Origin: an uncultured Oscillospiraceae bacterium
GTDB taxonomy: Bacteria > Bacillota > Clostridia > Oscillospirales > Oscillospiraceae
DNA length: 25,906 nucleotides
Direction: 5' to 3'
NCBI GenBank assembly: GCA_910579485.1
Contig: CAJTVO010000008.1
Span: 1 to 25,906 of the forward strand
Each line of letters opens with the position of its first letter. Position 1 is the first letter of the stretch. The notes beneath the pieces are model-generated. The model did no database searches and was not told where the DNA came from. It saw nothing but the letters and a program-made list of their open reading frames with translations. A program made the translations under genes and the position numbers. This document shows, one piece after another, positions 15,725 through 22,555 of this stretch.

Positions 15725-16618
15725 TCATTTCTTGGATTCGGCAAGGTCCGGAAAATAGTGGTCCAGACGGTCCACCAGCGCCTCGCCGCTGGTATGGTCG
15801 GTGACGTTGAACCGGCCCAGCATCCGCAGGCACTCCTCGTCTCCCGCCCGCAGCCGGTTGATCCGCTCGTCAATGGTGACGGTGAGCTGATAGCCCGCCT
15901 CCCTCATAATCTTGTCCGCTTCCATGTCGTAGTAGCCGAAGGGGTAGGCCAGGGCCAGCAGCTCCGTGGCTACCCGGTCCCCCCGCCGCTCACGGAAAGC
16001 CGCGGCATCGTCCAGCAGAGCCTGGCGGTAGTCCTCCGGGCTCTCGCCCCGCATACGGCGCACGCCGTCCCGGCCGCTGTAGCCGTAGGACTCCAGCTGG
16101 TGCATATCAAAGGTGTGGCTCTGCACGTCGATGATGCCCTTCTCCACCCAGGGAGCGGCCTCCTCGAAGGCAAAGCGGTGCTGCCACATGGGTTCGCCGG
16201 AGTGGGCATAGTATTCCTCGCCCTCGTTGATGCCGATAGTGAAGATGGTGGCCCGCATTCCCGTCTCCTCCAGGATGGGGGCGGCTACGGTCAGGTTGCT
16301 GCCATAGCCGTCGTCCATGGTGATGAGGACCGGCTTGTCCGGCAGGGGCGTCCCCTCCCGGACGAAAGCGATCACTTGGGGAACGGTGACGGCCTCGTAG
16401 CCCCCCTCCCGGAGGGCGGTCATCTGCTCCCGGAAGCGCCCGGGAGTGACCACGGTCCCGTCCGTGCTGACGTCCGCAAAGTGATGGTACATCAGCACCG
16501 GCAGCGGCTGGGTGTCGCCGCTGCGGGCCAGCCGGTAGATATCCGCCATTTCCAAGATCAGAAGCAGCGCCAGCAGTATAATGGCCGGAAGCTTCCAATC
16601 CGTCTTCTTACTTTTCAC
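15725..16618 (-). CDS. Membrane-anchored polysaccharide deacetylase (NodB domain)
   Basis: The chosen start is GTG at 16618 (MKSKKTDWKL), 9 bases after a perfect AGGAGG; a TTG three codons upstream would touch that site. The 297-residue product has one N-terminal membrane segment (about 10-23) and a NodB fold outside the cell. Motifs are VLMYHHF (41-47), ITMDDGY (99-105, metal-binding Asp pair), SHTFDMH (167-173) and AYPFGYY (224-230). The two histidines are spaced as in PgaB/IcaB-like deacetylases, so an N-acetylglucosamine polymer is the likely substrate. It is the first gene of the operon leading into metY, an unexpected pairing with methionine genes. Confidence 0.88.
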   Translation of the reverse strand: MKSKKTDWKLPAIILLALLLILEMADIYRLARSGDTQPLPVLMYHHFADVSTDGTVVTPGRFREQMTALREGGYEAVTVPQVIAFVREGTPLPDKPVLITMDDGYGSNLTVAAPILEETGMRATIFTIGINEGEEYYAHSGEPMWQHRFAFEEAAPWVEKGIIDVQSHTFDMHQLESYGYSGRDGVRRMRGESPEDYRQALLDDAAAFRERRGDRVATELLALAYPFGYYDMEADKIMREAGYQLTVTIDERINRLRAGDEECLRMLGRFNVTDHTSGEALVDRLDHYFPDLAESKK

Positions 16619-16659
16619 ACGCAGCAACCTCCTGGACGCTAAGATGAACGGTGCTTTTC

Positions 16660-16688
16660 ACTATATCACCATATCGCGCTTCTGTCAA
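16660..16688 (-). promoter_or_regulatory. Sigma-A promoter of the deacetylase-metY-metA operon
   Basis: On the minus strand TTGACA (16683-16688) and TATAGT (16660-16665) are separated by exactly 17 bases. The start near 16653 leaves a leader of about 35 bases, too short for an S-box or T-box, and none was recognised. Confidence 0.85.
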
Positions 16689-16701
16689 TCGAAAGGAAAT
16701 A

Positions 16702-16729
16702 TTCCACGGGAAATTGTTCCACAAGAAAT
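16702..16729. repeat. Tandem 13-bp repeat upstream of the operon promoter
   Basis: TTCCACGGGAAAT (16702-16714) and TTCCACAAGAAAT (16717-16729) match at 11 of 13 positions with a 15-base period. Each is partly palindromic (TTCC...GGAA in the first). The pair lies 13 bases upstream of the -35 box on the minus strand and is a candidate operator. Confidence 0.45.
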
Positions 16730-16816
16730 CCATTTTAAGAAAATAATGCCGCATTTGTAGGGCGCAGAATGGTTTTCCTTGGACGCTTCACGGGATATAT
16801 CTCTGATGGTTTTCCG

Positions 16817-18238
16817 TTATTCCGCGCAGACGGCCCGCATTTCCAGCCACCGGCCCCGGAGCATCCGCAGGAGGAACAGGAGGCCCCGGACGCAGAGCTC
16901 CACGCACATGGCGATCCACACGCCGTGGAGGCCCAGGGGGCCTACCAGCAGCAGGGCCAGGGTGATCCGCACGCCCCACATGCTGCCCAGCTCGATGATG
17001 CTGGGGATCAGGGTGTCCCCCGCGCCCCGGAGGGCTCCGGCGGCTACGATGGAGGCGGCGAACAGGGGCTCGGCAAAGGCCTCGATGCGCAGCACCGCCG
17101 CCCCCAGGGTCTGGACCGCCGCGTCCGGCGTCAGCATGGAGAAGATCCACGGCGCGGCGATATACATGAGGACGCCCGTGCCGGTCATGACGCTCACGCC
17201 CAGGCCCACGCTCAGCCAGGCGAAGCGCTTGGCCTGGTCCCTGCGCTCCGCGCCGATGCTCTGGCCCACCAGGGTCGTGGCCGCCGCCGCCATGCCGTAG
17301 CCGGGCATGTAGCAGAAGCCCTCCGCCGTCACCGCCAGGGCGTTGGCCGCGACCGCCGTGGTGCCCAGGGGGGCGACGATCCGCGTGCCCGCGATCTGGG
17401 CCAGGGAGGTGGTCACACGCTCCAGGGCGATGGGGATGGCCAGGCGGATGGTGGTGGTCATGCACTTGCGCTCCAGACGCCAGGGAACGCCCTTCTCCAG
17501 GCGCAGCACCGGGGAGCGGAGGCACACGAAGTACATCATCAGGATCGTGGTCACGATCTCGCTCACCACCGTCCCCAGGGCCGCACCGGCCACCCCGATC
17601 CCCGCGCCAAAAAAGGTCAGGTCCGCCCCCAGGAGCGTCACCGTCCGGGTGGGGAAGATGAACAGGGAGTTGAACACCACGTTCATACAGCACATGAGGA
17701 TATTGAGGGCGCTGGGGGTCCGCATATCGCCGCTGCATTGGAGCATACTCCCCCCCGCCTGCCGCAGGAGCACCACCGGCAGGCCGCAGCCATAGATGAA
17801 AAAGTATCGGGAGGAGCCCGCGCACACGTCCGGCTCGCCCCCCAGCCAGACCGGCAGGACGCCGCTGATCCCCACCGCGAGGGCCGCGAAGAGGAGCCCC
17901 ACGCCCACCGCCACCATCATGGCCTGCCGCATGACGGACTGCACCTGCCGCAGCCGCCCCGCGCCGATGAGCTGGGCGATCTGGATGGAGAAGCCCGTGA
18001 CCATGCACATGCCCATGCCGTTGAACAGCCAGGTGCTGCTGGCCACCAGCCCCACCGACGCCGTGGCCGCCGCCCCCAGGGAACCCACCATGGCGGAGTC
18101 CACGTAGCTCATCACGGTGGAGCTGATCTCCGCCAGGATGATGGGGACACTCAGGCGTACCACCAGGTTCATCTGCTCGCCCAGGGTGGGCTTCGCGTCC
18201 GGCCCCAGGAACCGGCTCCATTGGATCTCTTTTGCCAT
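16817..18238 (-). CDS. MATE family efflux transporter
   Basis: The 473-residue protein has about twelve hydrophobic segments in two related halves, each with the MATE-style pattern (PIILAEISSTVMSYVDSAMVGSLGAAATASVGL at about 32-64, and PIALERVTTSLAQIAGTRIVAPLGTTAVAANAL in the second half). GGSMLQCSGDMRTP and the later ALRGAGDTLIPS are the paired loop motifs of the family. Such proteins export drugs or cationic metabolites using Na+ or H+ gradients. The substrate cannot be inferred. It has its own promoter, divergent from the GH18-like gene, and is separated from the deacetylase gene by 198 bases. Confidence 0.93.
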   Translation of the reverse strand: MAKEIQWSRFLGPDAKPTLGEQMNLVVRLSVPIILAEISSTVMSYVDSAMVGSLGAAATASVGLVASSTWLFNGMGMCMVTGFSIQIAQLIGAGRLRQVQSVMRQAMMVAVGVGLLFAALAVGISGVLPVWLGGEPDVCAGSSRYFFIYGCGLPVVLLRQAGGSMLQCSGDMRTPSALNILMCCMNVVFNSLFIFPTRTVTLLGADLTFFGAGIGVAGAALGTVVSEIVTTILMMYFVCLRSPVLRLEKGVPWRLERKCMTTTIRLAIPIALERVTTSLAQIAGTRIVAPLGTTAVAANALAVTAEGFCYMPGYGMAAAATTLVGQSIGAERRDQAKRFAWLSVGLGVSVMTGTGVLMYIAAPWIFSMLTPDAAVQTLGAAVLRIEAFAEPLFAASIVAAGALRGAGDTLIPSIIELGSMWGVRITLALLLVGPLGLHGVWIAMCVELCVRGLLFLLRMLRGRWLEMRAVCAE

Positions 18239-18299
18239 AGGTCCACCATCCTTCTTTCCGTCGCGCCCGCAGAGGCGTCATTTTTCGGCATTCTGGAGC

Positions 18300-18328
18300 A
18301 TTATACACTATCCGGCGGGTAAATGCAA
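18300..18328 (-). promoter_or_regulatory. Sigma-A promoter of the MATE gene
   Basis: Minus strand: TTGCAT (18323-18328), 17-base spacer, TATAAT (18300-18305). The perfect -10 box and spacing are convincing. It stands back-to-back with the promoter at 18351-18379. Confidence 0.75.
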
Positions 18329-18350
18329 TGGCGTTGGGCGGGGATATTCC

Positions 18351-18379
18351 TTTACTTCCTCCGGCAGGTATGGTACACT
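18351..18379 (+). promoter_or_regulatory. Probable promoter of the GH18-like gene
   Basis: TTTACT (18351-18356), 17-base spacer, TACACT (18374-18379), about 30 bases before the ATG. The -35 box is weak. The -35 boxes of the two divergent promoters are only 22 bases apart, so they may be jointly controlled. Confidence 0.5.
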
Positions 18380-18410
18380 ATGGAAAAAAGAAAGTTGAGG
18401 GCTCATCGCC

Positions 18411-19328
18411 ATGAAGGACAGCTTTAAATGTATCGTATACATCTTCTGCCAGGCGGAGAACGGCCTGCCCAAGCTCCGCTTCGACATCGTGACCCATGTG
18501 AACTACGCCTTTGCCATCCCCACGAAGGACGGGCACGTCCTGCCGCTGGAGAATCCGGAGCTTGCCCGGGCCGTGACCGCCAAGGCCCACGCGGAGGGCG
18601 CGAAGGTCTGCCTCTCCCTGGGCGGGTGGAGCTATGAGGACGTCCCTCTGGAGGCCACCTTCCGGGAGGGCACGGACACGCCGGAGAAGATCGCCTCCAT
18701 GGCGGAGGAGATCGCGGAAATGGCCTTGGCGTTCGGGTTTGACGGCGTGGACGTGGACTGGGAATACCCCAGGACCGGGGACGGCTCCAAGGAGCAGTAC
18801 GAGGCGCTGATCTCCCTGCTCTACGAGAAGCTGAAGCCCAGAGGGATGCTCCTGACCGCCGCGGCCCTCGGCGGCGTGGATCCGGAGGGCGCGCCTATCC
18901 GCTCCGCGGCGGAGGCCCAGGACCGGCCCTCCTTCGACAAGCTGGACTGGCTGAACATCATGGCCTACGACTCCGGAGCGCCGGTGCATTCGCCCTACGA
19001 ATTCGCGGAAAACTGCGTGAAATACTGGGTAGAGGACCGGGGCTTCCCGCCGGAGAAGCTCAATCTGGGCCTCCCCTTCTACGGACGGCCCTTCCCGGGG
19101 GACTACCGCGATCTGCTGGCGGCGGACGGCGAGGCCCTGGAGAAGGACATGGTGGTCATGGACGGCCGCGAGGTCTGGTACAACGGCCGGGACACCCTGC
19201 GCAGAAAGGTGGCCCTGGCAAAGGAGAAGGGCCTGGGCGGGATCATGGTCTGGGAGATCTCCGAGGACTGCGACGACCGCGGGAAGAGCCTGCTCACGGT
19301 GCTGGGACGGGCCATCGCGGAGGGGTGA
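18411..19328 (+). CDS. Glycoside hydrolase family 18-like protein, cytoplasmic
   Basis: The 305-residue protein is a compact GH18 TIM barrel. It has SLGGW (69-73), the catalytic DGVDVDWEYP (111-120, acid Glu118), NIMAYD (182-187), GLPFYGRPF (220-228) and the closing barrel strand GGIMVWEISEDCDD (276-289). This full set suggests an active hydrolase on beta-1,4-N-acetylglucosamine links, such as chitin fragments or glycan-derived oligosaccharides. There is no signal peptide or binding module, so it probably acts on imported oligosaccharides or internal glycans. GAGGG lies 9 bases before the ATG. A YesL-like membrane protein follows 43 bases downstream. Confidence 0.9.
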   Translation: MKDSFKCIVYIFCQAENGLPKLRFDIVTHVNYAFAIPTKDGHVLPLENPELARAVTAKAHAEGAKVCLSLGGWSYEDVPLEATFREGTDTPEKIASMAEEIAEMALAFGFDGVDVDWEYPRTGDGSKEQYEALISLLYEKLKPRGMLLTAAALGGVDPEGAPIRSAAEAQDRPSFDKLDWLNIMAYDSGAPVHSPYEFAENCVKYWVEDRGFPPEKLNLGLPFYGRPFPGDYRDLLAADGEALEKDMVVMDGREVWYNGRDTLRRKVALAKEKGLGGIMVWEISEDCDDRGKSLLTVLGRAIAEG

Positions 19329-19371
19329 CCGCCCCGGTCCCCGGCAAATCTATCTTACAGGAGGTCCCGCC

Positions 19372-20013
19372 ATGCTCTCCATCTTTTCTCCGGATTCCAG
19401 GTTCATGCGGGTCATGAGCCGCGCCGCCGATCTGATCCTGCTGAATCTCTGCTACCTGCTCACCTGCCTGCCCCTCTTTACCATCGGGGCCGCCAGCGCG
19501 GCGCTCTACGCGGTCTGCTTCCGCTTCGGCACGGCGGAGGAACAGGGCGCGGTCCGGAGCTACTTCCGGGCCTTCCGGGAGAACCTCAGGCGGGGGACCG
19601 GGCTGTGGCTGGTCCTCCTGCTGTGCGGCGGGACGGCGGCCCTCAACGCCTGGGTGATCTACGCCATGCCCGGCCCGGCGCGCTTTCTGGCGGTGCTGTT
19701 CGCCATCCTGCTGGTGTTGGCGGTGCTGATCTACGGGTACGCTTTCCCTCTGCTCAGCCAGTTCGACGACGGCGTCTGGCACACCCTGCGCAACGCCCTG
19801 ATCCTGAGTCTGGGCTATCTGCCCCGGTCCCTGCTGATCGCCGCCGTCAATGTCTTCCCCTTCCTGATGCTGGTGAGAGATCCCTACGGCTTCCTGCAGG
19901 CGGCGTTCCTGTGGACCGCGCTGTATTTCGCCCTGGCCGCCTATGTGAACACGTTTCTGCTGCGGCGCGTGCTGGCGCCCTATCTTACTGATGAGAACAC
20001 CGAGGAGGAGTAA
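19372..20013 (+). CDS. YesL/DUF624 family membrane protein
   Basis: The 213-residue protein has about five to six hydrophobic segments and the family start: a polar N-terminus, then DLILLNLCYLLTCLPLFTIGAASAALYAV. DUF624 (YesL) proteins often accompany carbohydrate uptake and degradation genes in Firmicutes; their biochemical role is unknown. AGGAGG precedes the ATG. Its position directly after a GH18-like hydrolase agrees with a carbohydrate-linked role but does not prove it. The stop is four bases before the next start, whose ribosome site lies in the last YesL codons, so the two are coupled. Confidence 0.85.
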   Translation: MLSIFSPDSRFMRVMSRAADLILLNLCYLLTCLPLFTIGAASAALYAVCFRFGTAEEQGAVRSYFRAFRENLRRGTGLWLVLLLCGGTAALNAWVIYAMPGPARFLAVLFAILLVLAVLIYGYAFPLLSQFDDGVWHTLRNALILSLGYLPRSLLIAAVNVFPFLMLVRDPYGFLQAAFLWTALYFALAAYVNTFLLRRVLAPYLTDENTEEE

Positions 20014-20017
20014 ACCT

Positions 20018-21208
20018 ATGATCGTTCGCAAGATCAAGCCCGAGGAGGTCCTGCGGGCCAACGAGCTGTTCGCCATCGCCTTCGAGCAGCCCATGGACCG
20101 GGAGGCCGCCGCCAAGCCGGACAATGAGGACGTCCACCGCTGGGCCGCCTTTGACGAGGGCTCCGGCGAAATGATGAGCAACTTCGTCATCAACGACTAC
20201 GACGTCCGCTTTGACGGGCACGCCTGCAAGATGGGCGGCATCGGCGGCGTGGCCACCCTGCCCCAGTACCGGCGGCGGGGCGGTATACGGGGGTGCTTCC
20301 AGGAGGCCCTGCCGGATATGTACGCCTCCGGGTACGACCTGTCCTACCTGTACCCCTTCTCCACCGCCTACTACCGCAAGTTCGGCTATGAGTGCGGCGT
20401 GCGGAAGTTCTTCATCGCCGTCCGTCTGAACCTGCTGGCTCCTCCGGAATTCAACGGGACCCTCCGGCTGGCGGAGGCGGGAACGCCTATGACGGAGGCC
20501 ATCCGGGCGGTGGATGCCTGCTGGGAGGGTAAGTACAACATGATGGTCCAGCACCGGCCGGAGGACTACAAATGGACGAAGGAGTTCGATCCGGCGGTCA
20601 AACAGGGGTTCACCTACGTCTGTTTCGCCCAGGACGGGACGCCCAAGGGCTACACCACCTTCACCAAGGCGGATGAGAAGGACGGGCGGAATCTGGTATG
20701 CAGCCGCTTCGCCTTCGTGGACCGGGAGGGCTTCGCAGGGCTGATGAACCTCTTCAAGAGCCTTGCCGCCGACCACGCGCTGGTCAAGTTCGCCCTGCCG
20801 GCCTCGGAGGCCATGCAGTATCTGTTCCCGGAGTGGTCCATGGATGCCGCCTCCGGCTTTCTCCATCCGGCGGGGATGGTACGGGTGGTCAACGTGGAGA
20901 GCGTCCTGCAAAAGGCGGCGTACATCGGAGACGGGGCCGTCGTGCTGGCGGTCCGGGACCCCCAGATCCCGGAGAACGACCGGGCCTTCGCCGTCCGGTT
21001 CGCCCAGGGGAAGGCGGTATCCGTGGAGGCGGCGTCGGAAGAAGCAGACGCGGTCCTCACCATCCAGGCCTTCTCCGCCCTGATCACCGGGGTCTGCGAT
21101 CTTCAGGAGGCGGCGCTGTGGATGGACGGGCTGGAGGTCCGCCGTCCGGAGGCCCCCCTCGCCCAGGTGTTCTACCGCAAGCCGATGATGATCGTGGATT
21201 ATTTTTGA
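20018..21208 (+). CDS. Eis-like GNAT N-acetyltransferase with SCP2-like tail
   Basis: The 396-residue protein begins with a GNAT domain whose acetyl-CoA loop is visible as GGIGGVATLPQYRRRGGIRG (73-92), followed by YPFSTAYYRKFGYE (112-125), a hallmark of the Eis family. The middle resembles the second Eis acetyltransferase fold. The last 100 residues, with VLTIQAFSALITGV, resemble the SCP2-like domain that ends Eis proteins. Eis enzymes acetylate amines such as aminoglycosides or lysines; the natural substrate here is unknown. It starts four bases after the YesL stop with GAGGAG as ribosome site and ends before a strong terminator. Confidence 0.9.
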   Translation: MIVRKIKPEEVLRANELFAIAFEQPMDREAAAKPDNEDVHRWAAFDEGSGEMMSNFVINDYDVRFDGHACKMGGIGGVATLPQYRRRGGIRGCFQEALPDMYASGYDLSYLYPFSTAYYRKFGYECGVRKFFIAVRLNLLAPPEFNGTLRLAEAGTPMTEAIRAVDACWEGKYNMMVQHRPEDYKWTKEFDPAVKQGFTYVCFAQDGTPKGYTTFTKADEKDGRNLVCSRFAFVDREGFAGLMNLFKSLAADHALVKFALPASEAMQYLFPEWSMDAASGFLHPAGMVRVVNVESVLQKAAYIGDGAVVLAVRDPQIPENDRAFAVRFAQGKAVSVEAASEEADAVLTIQAFSALITGVCDLQEAALWMDGLEVRRPEAPLAQVFYRKPMMIVDYF

Positions 21209-21217
21209 TCGTTTAAC

Positions 21218-21254
21218 GAAAACGCCGCCCGGCAGGGAAAGGGGCGGCGTTTTC
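21218..21254. terminator. Bidirectional terminator between the Eis-like and GT2 genes
   Basis: GAAAACGCCGCCC (21218-21230) pairs perfectly with GGGCGGCGTTTTC (21242-21254), a 13-bp stem with A- and T-runs at the ends. It lies between convergent genes, 10 bases after one stop and 21 bases from the other. Confidence 0.85.
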
Positions 21255-21275
21255 GCGCGGCTGGGAAAGGAGCCG

Positions 21276-22349
21276 TCATTCCTTCAATGTCTGGAACCAG
21301 GCCCGGTTATGGATCACGGCAGGGGCCTCCGGCTTACAGGCGGCGGCAAGCTCGTTGTAGGCCTCCGCCCTCCCCTGCTCCCCCAGGCGGCTGTAGCACA
21401 CGCACAGCTGGATGCAGGGGAGGTACCCGTAGCAGTCCGGCGAGACGAAGCCCCCACGGCGGTCATCCCGGGGGCAGTCCAGGGCCTGGCCGTACCAATA
21501 GACCGCCTGCTGGTACCGCGCGCGGTCAAAAAACCAGCGGCCGATCTCGCAGCAGATCTCCGCCCGGGGGCGGTCGTAGGCGAAGGTGCGAAACAGCGCC
21601 GCCAGCGCCTCATCGGGCCGGTCCAGGGCCTCCAGGCAGCAGGCGCAGAGGCGGCAGGCGTCGATGTCGTTCTCCACCCACCCGCGGCCATCCGACAGGA
21701 ACGCCTCAAACACCGCCAGGGCCTCCTCCCAGCGCTGGTGGTAGTACAGCTCCCGGCCATAATAGAACCGTTGGCGGGGGTCCAGCTCCTTCCCCGCCGA
21801 AAGCTGGCGCTCGTAGATGCGCAGGTTCCGGTCCGGGTCCGACGGGCGGGTCTTCCGGTGGGACACGGCAAAATCCTCGTAGACGATCCGTCCCCTTGGC
21901 GTGATGGCTTCATGGACCGCCCCCTCCCAGCGCATCCCCGCGCCGTTCCTGATCAGACGCTCGCGGTAGTAGGAATGCACCACCCGGCCGTTTTCATCGA
22001 ATCCCACGTGGTAGGGGGCCATGACCACGTCCACGGCGGGGTCCAGGGTCTCCTTCAGCTTCCGGAAGGCCTCCCGGTCCGGTTCCAGAAGCACGTCGTC
22101 CGCGTCCAGCCACAGGCAGTAGTCCATGGACGCCCGGTCAAAGGCCGCGTTCCGGGCCTCGGAAAAATCGTCCCGCCAGGGGAGGTCGAAGACATGCTCC
22201 GTAAACCGGGCCGCGATCTCCCGGGTGCGGTCCGCAGAGCCGGTGTCCACGATGATGATCTCATCCACCAGGTCCGCCGCGCTCTCCAGGCACCGGGCCA
22301 GGACGTCTTCCTCATTTTTTACGATCATGCACAGGCTTACCGTCGCCAT
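21276..22349 (-). CDS. GT2 glycosyltransferase with TPR-like C-terminal region
   Basis: The 357-residue protein starts with the GT-A fold of family 2 (SLCMIVKNEEDVLARCLESAADLVDEIIIVDTGSADRT), followed by the metal-binding LDADD at 81-85 and WEGAVHEAI. Residues about 200-350 form helical pairs such as RQRFYYGRELYYHQRWEEALAVFEAFL, typical of TPR repeats and unusually rich in Cys and Tyr. This architecture occurs in SunS-like transferases that glycosylate peptides or proteins and in many uncharacterised clostridial enzymes. No signal or membrane segment is present. AGGAGG precedes the ATG. No substrate peptide gene or sugar-nucleotide gene is adjacent, so acceptor and donor are unknown. Confidence 0.88.
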   Translation of the reverse strand: MATVSLCMIVKNEEDVLARCLESAADLVDEIIIVDTGSADRTREIAARFTEHVFDLPWRDDFSEARNAAFDRASMDYCLWLDADDVLLEPDREAFRKLKETLDPAVDVVMAPYHVGFDENGRVVHSYYRERLIRNGAGMRWEGAVHEAITPRGRIVYEDFAVSHRKTRPSDPDRNLRIYERQLSAGKELDPRQRFYYGRELYYHQRWEEALAVFEAFLSDGRGWVENDIDACRLCACCLEALDRPDEALAALFRTFAYDRPRAEICCEIGRWFFDRARYQQAVYWYGQALDCPRDDRRGGFVSPDCYGYLPCIQLCVCYSRLGEQGRAEAYNELAAACKPEAPAVIHNRAWFQTLKE

Positions 22350-22420
22350 TGCAGGTCCTCCTCTTATTGGATGATAGCCATCCTATGCCCGGTCCGGAGG
22401 CGCGGTGAGAAAATACATGG

Positions 22421-22449
22421 TTGAAGATCCCGGGGTTCTGGGATATACT
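22421..22449 (+). promoter_or_regulatory. Sigma-A promoter of the SUV3-like helicase
   Basis: TTGAAG (22421-22426), 17-base spacer, TATACT (22444-22449). The leader to the ATG is about 100 bases, with a T6 run near 22498 and a small GGCCT/AGGCC hairpin before the AGGAGG site. Confidence 0.65.
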
Positions 22450-22555
22450 AGGAGGGTGAGTCGTCTATTGACGGAAACACCCGGCAGATAGAAATCTTTT
22501 TTAACACGCGGCCTTTGAACAGGCCGGCGAAACTTTTTACCAGGAGGATAACGCC

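Noticed and set aside
16628..16816. Possible SAM riboswitch or T-box before the methionine operon
   Set aside because: The leader after the promoter is only about 35 bases, and no S-box or T-box core sequence is visible.
16769..18322. Long plus-strand open frame opposite the MATE gene
   Set aside because: It is His/Gly/Arg-rich shadow sequence; the minus strand encodes a clear MATE transporter with its own promoter.
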